From the NCBI RefSeq assembly GCF_036688685.1, contig NZ_JAQQPS010000019.1, forward strand, positions 1-64,000: DNA of 64,000 nucleotides. Direction: 5' to 3'. Origin of the DNA: JALYUM01 sp036688685 (GTDB lineage Bacteria > Pseudomonadota > Gammaproteobacteria > Burkholderiales > Burkholderiaceae_D). The translations under genes and the position numbers were made by a program. The notes beneath the pieces are model-generated. The model saw only the letters and a list, made by a program, of their open reading frames with translations, was not told the DNA's origin and searched no databases. Shown piece after piece: positions 1-8,800 of the stretch (its first letter is position 1; the number at the start of each line of letters is the position of its first letter).

Positions 1-1
1 T

Positions 2-82
2 CAAGCGCTCAAGGAGTGGCAGCATAAGAAACCAGAGTTATTCGTCAAACGCGTTTATGACCAGGCGAGACTTGACAACTAA
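2..82 (+). mobile_element. C-terminal tail of a DDE (IS481/IS3-like) transposase, cut by window start
   Basis: The first 26 codons read in frame to a TAA at 80-82 and encode a peptide containing ALKEWQHKKPELFVKRVY, which matches the very C-terminal 'W(Q)xxxPELFxKRVY' ending common in IS481/IS3-like integrase-core transposases. Only the tail is in the window, so the catalytic core cannot be checked. It marks a mobile-element boundary about 130 bp from the orphan tssE-like gene. The 83-213 stretch after it is AT-rich, and I could not recognise a terminal inverted repeat in it. Confidence 0.55.
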
Positions 83-213
83 CTTGTTCCAGCTGCGGTC
101 ACACGTAGCGCATTCCATAAATTTCCTATCTTTTTTTGTGAGTTAAAGAAAAAACTAACTTCAAAACATCAAAAATATGTCGCGTCCAGAGGGGGGATGT
201 CCGGCACGCGCGC

Positions 214-621
214 TCACAGCGTGGTATCGAAATGGAACTGGCAGAGCTGGCCTCGCAACTGGGCCAGCGCGGCAATGGCGACCCGCGCCGACGTCGAATT
301 GGCCGCATCTGGCATGACCGTCACGCGCACATGGATCAGGCGCGGTTCGTAGATGGCGATCGCGCGCGTCAACACCAGTTCCCAGCGCTGCAGATCGGCG
401 GCCAATTGCGCTGACAAGGCCAGCGTATCGGGCAAGCCGTAATCGCGCGGCGTGGGCGCGCCGTCCAGATACGCGCTCACGGTCATCCCATTGCGCGCGT
501 TGAACAGGCGCGTGAGGTCGAGCCGCAGCGAGAGCTGAAGCGCTTCCAGGGCGGTCAGGCGGATGCCCGGCACCTCGACAAAGCGGTCGAACAGGGGAAG
601 TGACGAGTGGGTAAGATGCAT
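214..621 (-). CDS. tssE: TssE-like type VI secretion baseplate protein (GpW/gp25 family)
   Basis: Product of 135 residues from the ATG at 621; a longer open frame upstream has no family similarity. The chain has the GpW/gp25 layout: an N-terminal LFDRF segment, a helix SLRLDLTRLFNAR, then DYGLPD, then a C-terminal block with IYEPRLIHVRVTV and a final FHFDTTL resembling the usual V-S-F-D-T ending. Family members are wedge components of the contractile baseplate of type VI secretion systems and act in the cytoplasm at the inner membrane. No other T6SS gene is visible in this window. The gene lies between a transposase tail and an unrelated operon, so it is either the last gene of a cluster running off the left edge beyond the insertion element, or an orphan. 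Family call is fairly sure; function in isolation is not. Confidence 0.7.
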   Translation of the reverse strand: MHLTHSSLPLFDRFVEVPGIRLTALEALQLSLRLDLTRLFNARNGMTVSAYLDGAPTPRDYGLPDTLALSAQLAADLQRWELVLTRAIAIYEPRLIHVRVTVMPDAANSTSARVAIAALAQLRGQLCQFHFDTTL

Positions 622-693
622 GCGCGGAGCCGTTTGATTGGGTTGGCGCCCTGTAATGATGGCGGTCGGGAGGATGGTAGAACCCGGGAACGG

Positions 694-732
694 CGTAACA
701 CAAGTAACAAGTGAAGTAACAGCGGCAGTAAC
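694..732. repeat. Short tandem GTAAC direct repeats upstream of tssE-like gene
   Basis: GTAAC occurs at 695-699, 704-708, 716-720 and 728-732; the last three copies are spaced exactly 12 bp apart (AGTAAC at 703, 715 and 727). They sit 75-110 bp upstream of the tssE-like start and just beyond the 3' end of the decarboxylase operon. The decamer CACAAGTAAC at 699-708 recurs at 5651-5660 upstream of the tyrosinase gene. The regular spacing suggests a protein-binding site, for example for an OmpR-type winged-helix regulator; this is inference. Confidence 0.4.
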
Positions 733-785
733 AGCGACGGCCACCGCGCTATCGGACGCGGTGGCGCGCGGGCCCGCCGGACGCT

Positions 786-1931
786 CTACTGGACTGGATA
801 CGCCTGCGCGATTTTGCTGCCCTGCTTGTAATGTGTGCCGGGCTGCGCGGTAAAACTGACGTTACTGGCGGCCTCGAACAGCACAATGATGTCGGAACCG
901 CCGAACTGGAAATATGAAATTTCTTCCCCTTTGCGGAGGGTGACGCCCACTTCCGCGGTGAGGATGACCGACGACACCTGGCACATACCGATTGGTAAGA
1001 TCGCAACCAGGCCAATCGGCGTCTGCATCACGACCAGACCCCGCGCCTGGCTAAATTGATAACCGGCGTTGTCTGGCGCGTCGAAGGTGCGCACCGGCTG
1101 CAAATGGTGTGCGCCGTCAGCGGCACCCGGGACCGGCACCGCCTCTACCTCGAGATACACCTGCCCGGGAATGACTCTGGCCTCGAGCACCCGGCCGCCG
1201 ACCGGCGCGTGCTGCCGATGGTAGTCGTTCGGTCCGAGGAAGGCATGCATGAATTGTCCGCCCTTGAAACGGTCCTTGTACGGACTGCCTTCGAGTAATT
1301 CCTCAACCGACCAATGCAAGCCTTTCACGGTGATCTTTGAATTGCTGCGATTTTCCCACTGGCCGGCAAAGGTCGCATCGGCCGGCGACACGATCACGGA
1401 CGGATCCATGATGGCTGCCACCGGACGATAGCCGGGCTTGTAGTTGCGGGCGAAAAATTGATTAAAACTTTTCCAGCCGCCGTGAGGTTCAATGTAGTCG
1501 TCCAGGTTGTACGTCGGCGAATCACGGAACGATTGCAGCGATGCTGGCGTCAGCGATTCCGGCTGATCGAGAAATTCACCCATCGCCTTCGCGTACATCA
1601 CGAGCCATGCCGACAACGGCGTCAGTGGCGGCGACTGGTCTTCAGGGACGACCCTGTTTTGCAAGGTCAGCAGCGGTTCCTGGTCAAGAATAAAATAGAA
1701 CTTGCAGAGCCGGACATACACTTCGCGGCCAGGGGCGTTCTCACACGGGACCCACCGTAAAAACGCATCGATCCAGTCGAGATAGTCGGCCAAGTCCTTG
1801 ATATCAGCGATCTGGGGAATGTGCTTGCTGTGTGCAGCATCGATTGCGCGCTGAAATCGAGGCGCCCATGAATTTTCGCCAATCAGTTCCACCAGAGCTG
1901 CTACAACCGGATGGTAGGGTTTGTCATGCAT
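786..1931 (-). CDS. PsiD-type phosphatidylserine decarboxylase family protein (copy A)
   Basis: Product of 381 residues; ATG 1931 is chosen because AGGAG lies 6 nt upstream, whereas the ATG two codons earlier abuts it. The C-terminal half carries the signature of pyruvoyl-dependent PSD-superfamily decarboxylases: SPAD (about residue 185, equivalent to the catalytic Asp), DYHRQHAPV (about 236-244, catalytic His) and GGS at about 344-346, the self-cleavage site whose Ser becomes the pyruvoyl group. The N-terminal 150 residues, ending in SFNQFFAR, match the extra domain found in fungal PsiD-type tryptophan decarboxylases and related soluble paralogues rather than membrane PSDs; no membrane segment is visible. 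It is the last gene of the tyrosinase operon, 34 nt after copy B. Substrate is unknown: an aromatic amino acid is favoured by the neighbouring tyrosinase, phosphatidylserine remains possible. Confidence 0.85.
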   Translation of the reverse strand: MHDKPYHPVVAALVELIGENSWAPRFQRAIDAAHSKHIPQIADIKDLADYLDWIDAFLRWVPCENAPGREVYVRLCKFYFILDQEPLLTLQNRVVPEDQSPPLTPLSAWLVMYAKAMGEFLDQPESLTPASLQSFRDSPTYNLDDYIEPHGGWKSFNQFFARNYKPGYRPVAAIMDPSVIVSPADATFAGQWENRSNSKITVKGLHWSVEELLEGSPYKDRFKGGQFMHAFLGPNDYHRQHAPVGGRVLEARVIPGQVYLEVEAVPVPGAADGAHHLQPVRTFDAPDNAGYQFSQARGLVVMQTPIGLVAILPIGMCQVSSVILTAEVGVTLRKGEEISYFQFGGSDIIVLFEAASNVSFTAQPGTHYKQGSKIAQAYPVQ

Positions 1932-1965
1932 GATCATCTCCTGAATGGATAAGAGTGTCTTGAAG

Positions 1966-3195
1966 TCAGTTTTTTACTTTCGACATGCTGCCAAGGCGCT
2001 GCCCCTGCAACACAGAAATACTGTCAAGGACGCCTGGCTGAAACAGCAGGATGTTAAGCGATCCGCCGTAAGAGAAATAACCCAGTTCATCGCCTTTGTT
2101 CACCTTGATCGGCGTTCCACCGGGACGAACATAGGTATGACTGGTGACCGAAGGATGAATCGCACTGATTGTATTGAGCCCGACCGGTATCACTGCCACA
2201 TAGCCGTAGCCCGCCGTTTCGATAATAAAATAGGCGCGATGAAAGTCTTCAAAAATACTGAAATCGGTATCGCTTGCGCCGATATTGCCTTCGCCAAACC
2301 AGTGCTCGCCATCCATGATGCCGTTGTAGATACCTGGCACTTCCATGCCTTCCACGATGTTGCCTGCGACCGGCGCATGATAATGGTGATAGCTGGTAGG
2401 CATCAATACGCAGGAAATGGCGGTACCACCGACAAAATACTTCGCAAAGCTGGAATTGTTCAGTAACTGGTTCACGTTCATTTCGCGCGTTTTGACTGGC
2501 AGCGAGGTTTTCAGTGTCAGGTTCGACTCGATGAAGTTAATTTCGGTATCACCTGACGCGACCAGGATCGAATCGTCATCAGGGTCGGAAACCGGGCGCG
2601 GATGGTGCGTTGCGCTGATGTGCAGACAGCGGGTAAAGAATTCGTTAAACGTCTTGAAGCCACCGGGCGGGATGATGAAATCCTCATGGGGAAAAGTGGT
2701 CATCCATTCGCGCAGATAGTCCGGATTGATGGAAGCTGGTGAATCCATGAAGCGTCCGCGCTCCTTGATAAATTTCACAGTCCAGTTGAAGATTTCTTTC
2801 GAATATTCCTCGGCGGGTGCGGTTTTGCTTTGCAATTTATTCATGAAATAAAAAGCTTGTGGATTGTTGACATAGAAGAAGGTCAACGGAACGATAAAGC
2901 CCAGGCCGCTTTGTGGTTGCGGCAAAAACGTAAACCATTTATCGAAATAATTCACAAAATCGTCGACTGTGGTACCACTCCATGGATTTTCCTCCTGGAT
3001 TCCCAACTCCATGATAAATGGATCCAGATTGGCGATGGCGGTGTTGTACGCCGCTTCCACCACAGGATTTGCGACAATTACCCGCAGCTCGTCCATGATT
3101 TTTTTCATTGCAGGCGTATGCGCCGGATATATTTCATCCGGAAACAACGCAGTCAATGAACTTTCGGATGTGGCCTGGTTATTTTTCGGTTCCAT
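1966..3195 (-). CDS. PsiD-type phosphatidylserine decarboxylase family protein (copy B)
   Basis: Product of 409 residues. Start ATG 3195 has GGGAGG about 8 nt upstream and overlaps the end of the preceding membrane-protein gene by 17 bp, suggesting translational coupling. It shows the same domain order as copy A: N-terminal PSD-associated region ending in TFNEFFTR (about 182-189), SGD (D216), YHHYHAPV (269-276, H270 and H273) and YGGS (376-379, self-cleavage Ser379). The usual D before YHR is S here (TSYHHYH), and the two copies are clearly diverged, so they probably differ in substrate or act on successive substrates. Catalytic Asp, His and Ser equivalents appear intact. Likely a soluble pyruvoyl-dependent decarboxylase; the substrate cannot be read from sequence. 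Confidence 0.83.
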   Translation of the reverse strand: MEPKNNQATSESSLTALFPDEIYPAHTPAMKKIMDELRVIVANPVVEAAYNTAIANLDPFIMELGIQEENPWSGTTVDDFVNYFDKWFTFLPQPQSGLGFIVPLTFFYVNNPQAFYFMNKLQSKTAPAEEYSKEIFNWTVKFIKERGRFMDSPASINPDYLREWMTTFPHEDFIIPPGGFKTFNEFFTRCLHISATHHPRPVSDPDDDSILVASGDTEINFIESNLTLKTSLPVKTREMNVNQLLNNSSFAKYFVGGTAISCVLMPTSYHHYHAPVAGNIVEGMEVPGIYNGIMDGEHWFGEGNIGASDTDFSIFEDFHRAYFIIETAGYGYVAVIPVGLNTISAIHPSVTSHTYVRPGGTPIKVNKGDELGYFSYGGSLNILLFQPGVLDSISVLQGQRLGSMSKVKN

Positions 3196-3913
3196 TTGAT
3201 ACGACCTCCCAAAATTTGACCTGCATGAGAAGATGGTAGAGAGACATACCGCACAACATTCCGCAGAGGAGTCCATCCGCACTCATCTGTCCCTGCACGC
3301 GGATGCCAAGCGCTTCAACGCCGCTCATCGCTACCCCCATGCAGAAAAACATGAATAAACTATTGACCAGCCGCGGCAATACCTGTCTCTTTAACGTTCG
3401 CCGGATCGTGTTCCAGCACCCGGCGCCCTTCATCGATTCCGGTGCGGCTTGATACGACAGGAAAATCCAGAACAACATTGCGACAGTGGTGAGCGGGAAC
3501 CATTGCCAATGAAATTCGATGTGGCGCCCTATGCCGGTGAAAAAACCGCCGTCTCCGGACGAACGGCACTGGGCCAATAAAAGGACCGGCGCGCGATGCC
3601 AGAAATCGCCCAAGCTGGACATGCTGATCAAGGCGCTGCAGCCAAGCAGGGACCCGATTGCATGTCGATGCTGCCCCAGATGAAACAGCAACCAGGATGT
3701 CAGCACCAGGCATGCACCGCTGAGTGCGCCCCACAGCCACAGGGTCGCCACCCGGTGCGGCATCAGCGGCAGCAAGGTGGCCAGCCACGCAAGGCAAAAC
3801 AGCAGGACCAGATCAAACCCGCGCCGAGTTGTGCGTGGATCGATCAATGCGCGCACCGTTCGTCCACGCCAGCTCGCTGCCAGACGCCAGACATGCCCTG
3901 CGCCGTGTGCCAT
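3179..3913 (-). CDS. Small polytopic membrane protein of the tyrosinase operon
   Basis: Product of 244 residues, not recognised. The tyrosinase stop and this ATG are contiguous (TAA then ATG at 3913), and its 3' end overlaps copy B of the decarboxylases by 17 bp, so it is translated as part of the operon. Hydrophobic stretches suggest five or six membrane segments: about 33-51 (FDLVLLFCLAWLATLLPL), 58-77, 86-103, 142-155, 180-200 and 212-228. An interior loop has several His and Arg residues and a short GDGGFFTG segment. The architecture would suit a transporter-like or redox-partner membrane component that exports or receives the product, or houses copper, but no known signature supports any of these. 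Confidence 0.6.
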   Translation of the reverse strand: MAHGAGHVWRLAASWRGRTVRALIDPRTTRRGFDLVLLFCLAWLATLLPLMPHRVATLWLWGALSGACLVLTSWLLFHLGQHRHAIGSLLGCSALISMSSLGDFWHRAPVLLLAQCRSSGDGGFFTGIGRHIEFHWQWFPLTTVAMLFWIFLSYQAAPESMKGAGCWNTIRRTLKRQVLPRLVNSLFMFFCMGVAMSGVEALGIRVQGQMSADGLLCGMLCGMSLYHLLMQVKFWEVVSNGTEK

Positions 3914-5569
3914 TTATTTCACGCTGACCTTGAGCGCCTTCCTCAACGGTGCAGCAGTCGACGCCAGCGCAAAGCGGTTCACGCCGGGGTCTGGCCGGTG
4001 GCCGATAATTTCAGCACTGAAGATCGTGCCTGGCGCCGACACCTCGCTCTGCGCAAAATGATTCAGACTAAAATGCGCCTTGACATTCAAATGCGTCTGA
4101 CAATTGGCGCAGCCTTGAATCGCATTTCTGCTCAAAACCGACTGCACACCGACCAGAATTTTTTGCCCGTTCACCGTCGCATAGCCGGCGATCACGAATG
4201 AGCCGCTGATGGCCGCTTTATTTGCCCCGCTTACCGTCAACACCTGGCCACTGTCGCCATTCGAACCATCCAGCATTTCCTGTGCCGGGGCCCCCGCTAC
4301 CTCGGACCAGTCAGCCCGATCGAGCGAACCAATCGTATAGGTGTAGTTCAGTTGCTTTTCAATATTCACCACGTCATTGCTGACGACCACCTTGCCAGTC
4401 GCATCCATAAACGGCATCAACGGTGATTCCATCGACAGCCAGACGTTACCGGAAACGCCAGGTGTCGGACCCTGGCTGTCCACCGAGTTGGTACCCGGAT
4501 ATTGCGGGATGATGTCGAGCGCATCGAGGTTGCCGGTCTTCTTTTGCCAGACCCAGAAAATACGATCGACGTTGGCGTGGTGAAAGTAGAAAATGGGATC
4601 GAACGACGCCGTATCATTTTCACCCATGTCGCCATTGGCGCCGACAATCGGTGACAAGTCGACATTTTGCGCGCTGACGGTCGTAATATCGACACCGCCC
4701 AACGCCACATGGATGTCGTTGTGTGGCTGTTCCAGCGGCACCACCGGGACCGCGCCGGCCACATTGCAATCATTGTAATTCTGGGCAGAAGTCGTATTCG
4801 AGAATACGGTATAGTTTGGCGCATTCAGGCAGCTGTGAAACATGCTGTTGATTCCCACCGTGATCGATGGGGATGGATTGACGTTATCCGGTTGAATAAC
4901 GACAGGAAGATTGAGCCAGTTAACCACGTTCTGGTTCAGCACAGCAGTTGCCTCGGACTGGTTCCACTGGGCGTTGTGGACCAAGGTCGCCTCCCGGTCT
5001 GCACTCGTTCCTACCAGGCCAGAATAGGGATAACGAACTGTCGAGTAACCGGCATTCTTGGAATACAGGCCTCCGGCGCCCCCTTCCTGATCGGTCGATA
5101 CGTTATCCGTGATATTGACTTGAAATGTGTATGCACGCAGTGGATTGGGAATTTGCTTGCCATTGCTGTAAGTGAAAACCTCATCTGTCAGGCACGAGGG
5201 GATGCCATGGGTTAATGTGTATTCATCGGTTTCGTCCCAATAGGGCAACATTACATCTTCGCATCCAGGAATACTTTGCAGCGCGGCTTCCACCTTCATC
5301 AGATACATTCGGTGCCACGTAGGAAATAGAACATTCCCATGGTTGCACCAGCCCCCCCACCATGCGCTGCTGCCGTATCCCGCTCCCCGGAAAGGCTCAC
5401 CATGGTAACCAGCCAGCACAAAGAATGAGGTCGGATCGGATGCCGCAATCGCCTGGATGCCAGCCCATGCCGTCATCAAATCTTCCAGCGTTTTGGTATC
5501 AGTCTTGTTCTCGAAACTGGTTTGGATTTCAAGAATGGAACGACGCGTGCGGATCGGTACTTGTGCCAT
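3914..5569 (-). CDS. Tyrosinase / type-3 copper polyphenol oxidase, fungal-like with C-terminal domain
   Basis: Product of 551 residues. Start ATG 5569 is preferred because GAGG precedes it by 7 nt; the in-frame ATG four codons upstream has no ribosome site. CuA ligands are H56, H77 and H86 (WCNHGNVLFPTWHR, H-x8-H), and C75-x-H77 matches the Cys-His thioether motif of fungal tyrosinases. CuB ligands are H283 and H287 (PHNDIH) plus H330/H331 in FYFHHANVDRIFW. A C-terminal domain after about residue 440 contains GCANCQTH (C487/C490), resembling cap domains that shield the active site in latent tyrosinases. The family hydroxylates monophenols and oxidises o-diphenols to quinones. No signal peptide is visible, so it is probably cytosolic. 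It is the first gene of an operon with a membrane protein and two decarboxylases. Confidence 0.93.
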   Translation of the reverse strand: MAQVPIRTRRSILEIQTSFENKTDTKTLEDLMTAWAGIQAIAASDPTSFFVLAGYHGEPFRGAGYGSSAWWGGWCNHGNVLFPTWHRMYLMKVEAALQSIPGCEDVMLPYWDETDEYTLTHGIPSCLTDEVFTYSNGKQIPNPLRAYTFQVNITDNVSTDQEGGAGGLYSKNAGYSTVRYPYSGLVGTSADREATLVHNAQWNQSEATAVLNQNVVNWLNLPVVIQPDNVNPSPSITVGINSMFHSCLNAPNYTVFSNTTSAQNYNDCNVAGAVPVVPLEQPHNDIHVALGGVDITTVSAQNVDLSPIVGANGDMGENDTASFDPIFYFHHANVDRIFWVWQKKTGNLDALDIIPQYPGTNSVDSQGPTPGVSGNVWLSMESPLMPFMDATGKVVVSNDVVNIEKQLNYTYTIGSLDRADWSEVAGAPAQEMLDGSNGDSGQVLTVSGANKAAISGSFVIAGYATVNGQKILVGVQSVLSRNAIQGCANCQTHLNVKAHFSLNHFAQSEVSAPGTIFSAEIIGHRPDPGVNRFALASTAAPLRKALKVSVK

Positions 5570-5757
5570 AGCTTGCCTCATGGTGGTGTGGACGCCGGGT
5601 TGGCGAAAGCGCGGTTGCGTCGTTGATGCTAGGCGTGCGCTTGCCCGTATCACAAGTAACAGCAAGGTATCGAGCGTGCCGAAAGGCGGCGACGCACGAC
5701 TGGTGCAGTCCGTGGGTGGACTAAATATGCCTCGATTGAAACAGGTCAGCGATGTTA

Positions 5758-5782
5758 CTGTGTCACTTTCTATCAGACACAG
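5758..5782. promoter_or_regulatory. Perfect palindrome CTGTGTC-N11-GACACAG, probable operator
   Basis: CTGTGTC at 5758-5764 and its exact reverse complement GACACAG at 5776-5782 flank an 11-bp spacer. The site lies in the 272-bp divergent region between the tyrosinase operon (start 5569, minus) and the STAND regulator (start 5842, plus), where a factor could control both. It resembles dimeric HTH operator spacing. The binding protein is unknown. The rest of 5570-5841 shows no clear promoter hexamers to me. Confidence 0.5.
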
Positions 5783-5841
5783 CGCACCATGCCCGTTCGT
5801 TCAACGTCCGTTTTGCCGGACCGCCGCATGCACCCCGCCGC

Positions 5842-8800
5842 ATGAATACGCCTTTCCAGTTCGGCGAATGGCAAGTCGATCCGCTTGCCAATGCGATCGA
5901 ATCGACGGCTGAAAAACGCCAGATGGAGCCACGCACGATGGCGGTGCTGGTGGCCCTGTGCGAGGCGCGCGGCGCCTTGCTCAGCTCCGACGAATTGCTG
6001 ACGCAGTGCTGGGGCAGCACGCTGTCCGGCGACAGCCCCCTGCACAAGAACATCGCCCAGCTGCGCCGCCTGCTGGGCGACAGCGCCAGTTCTCCGCGCT
6101 ACATCGAAACGGTGCGCATGCGCGGCTACCGCACGGTTGCGCCACTCGACTTCAGCACTGGCGCGAACGGTGAGCGCAAGCCATGGCATGCGGGCTCGCC
6201 CTTTCGCGGCCTGCTGGCCTACGACGCCGGCCACGCCGACGTGTTCTTCGGACGCGACGAAGCCACGCGCCAGTTGGTGGACGCGGCCAATGCGCAGGTG
6301 GCCAGCGGCCTGGCGCTGCTGCTGGTGCTCGGCCCCAGCGGCTCCGGCAAAACCTCGGTGGTGCAGGCCGGCCTGCTGCCGGCGCTGGCACACGCGCCGG
6401 CTTCACTGCCGCTGTCACAGCCGCTTTCACAGCCGCTGCGCCTGGCCGCCAGCACCACCTTCGATCTGTTCGACCAGGGTGAGCAGACTTTATTTACCGC
6501 GCTGGCCGGCGCCCTGCTCGACCTGCAATGGGAAGACCAGTGGGCGTTCAGCGGCGCGAATGCCGTAGCACTGGGTGCGCGCCTGGATACCGATCCGGTG
6601 GGCGTGGCCGCGCAACTGGCCGCCTCCCTCGCGCAGCCGGGTGCGCGCTTCGGCATCTTCATCGACCGTTTCGAAGCACTGTTCCACGCCAGAGTCGACG
6701 GGGCGGCGCGCACGGCCTTCCTGCACACACTCGAGATTCTGGCGCGCAGCAGCGCCGTGTTGCTGGTGATCGCCTGCCGCAACGATTTTTATCCCAGCAT
6801 CGCGCAGTTCCCGCTGCTGATCGAAGCGAAGCGCCACGGCGGCCATATCGATCTCGACCCGCCCGGCTTCGCCGACATCGCCCAGATGATCCGGCGCCCG
6901 GCCGCCGCCGCGCGGCTCAGTTTCGAGTCAGACCCAGCCACCGGCGCCAGCCTCGACGACATACTGTGCGCCAGCGCCGCCGGTCGCCCCGATGCGCTCC
7001 CGCTGCTGGCCTACTGCCTTCAGGAGCTATACCGGCTGCGCACCGCCGAGGACGTGCTCGGTTTCGACGCGTTCCACCAGTTGGGCGACCTGGAAGGCGC
7101 CATTGGCCAGCGCGCCGAGCAGGTCGTGCTGGCGCTCACCGAGCCGCAGCGCGCCGCGCTCGGCCACATCATGTCGCTGGTGATCATCCTGTCCAACGAT
7201 GGCGTGAGCGTCAGCAGCCAGCGCGTGCCATGGCCGGCACTGCAAAACGATGACGCGCGCCAGGCCGTGACCAAACTGATCGATGCGCGCCTGTTCGTCA
7301 GCGACCTGGCCGGCGGCGCACCCGTGTTCGGCATCGCCCACGACGCCATTTTGCGGCGCTGGCCGCGCATGACTGGCTGGATCGCCGCCCATCGCAGCGC
7401 CCTCGGGGCGCGCAGCCGCCTGGCCCAGCACGCGACGCGCTGGTGCGCCGAAGGACGCCGTGCCGACTTGCTGCTCCCGGGCGGCAAACTGCTGGACGAA
7501 GCGCTGGCCTTGCAGCAGGCCGGCGCGTGGTCGCTGACAGCGGACGAAGATGCATTGATCGTGGCGTCGCAGCGGCGCGTGCGCCAGCGCGCGCGCGCGC
7601 GCATGGCGGCACTGGCGCTGATGATCGTGCTGGCCGTGCTGGCGGTCGTGCTGGGCATCAGCGCCCAGCTGGCAAACCGCGCCGAACAGCTGCGCCGCAG
7701 CGAGGCCGAGGGCCTGATGGACTTCATGCTGGGCGACTTCGCCGACAAGCTGCGCCCCCTGGGCCGGCTCGATTTGCTCGAGAGCGTCAGCGGCAAGGCG
7801 CTGCAATACCTGAGCGGCTCGGACGGGGCCGACCTCAGCCCGGCTGCGCTGACGCTGCGGGCCAAAGGCTTGCAGACCATCAGTGAGGTAAGCCGCGCAC
7901 AGGGCAACCCGGCCGAGGCGCTGGACGCGCTGCGCCAGGCGCATGGTATTTTGATGCGCCAGTTGCAGCGTGCCCCAACCGATCTGCAGGTGCTGAAAAA
8001 CCTCGGTGCGAATGCCTACTGGGTGGCGCAGATTTACCAGGACCAGAGCAACTGGGCAGCCGCCGAAGTGGCGGCACGCGACTACCTGCGCTACGCGGAC
8101 CGCCTGCACCAGCTCGAACCAGACAACCCGGAATGGTGGATCGAGCAATCGTATGCGCATAACAACCTCGGCGCACTCGCCCAGGCGCATGAGCAACCAG
8201 CCCGGGCCGCGCCGTTTTTTGCGACGTCGATCGCGCTCAAGCAGCGCGCACTTGCGCTTACGCCGGCAGCGTCCTGGTCATCGGTTGCGGCTGCACTGGC
8301 CGACAGTTATTCATGGCTGGCATCGGCGCGGGAAGCGCTGGGCGAACTGGCTGCGGCCGAACAGCTGTATGCGCAGGAACTGGCGTTGGTGATGGCGTTG
8401 CGGGAACGCTTTCCGACCGAGTCGCTGTGGATCTACCGCGAAGTGAATGCCTTGCAGCATCGCGCCAGTAGTGGCGTGGCCCTTGGCCTCGATACGCGCG
8501 CCGTGCAGGACTACGATACCGCGCAGCGCCTGTTCGCGCCGCTGGTGGAACAGGATCCGAAAAACCAGGTCTGGCAAGTGGAGTTGGCCGGCCTCGAGCA
8601 AGACCGGCTGCGGATCATCGCGCGTACCGTTGATGCCGACTCGGTATTGGCGCCACTGGCAAGGGTGCATGCCAGGTTTCAGACCTTGCTGGCGCTCGAC
8701 CCGAAGAACGTCGAATGGGCCCAGCGCGAGGCAGCAGCGCACCTGCGCATGGCATCGGTCATGCCGGCCGGAAGCGCGGCGAATCAACAAAGCAGCCAGG

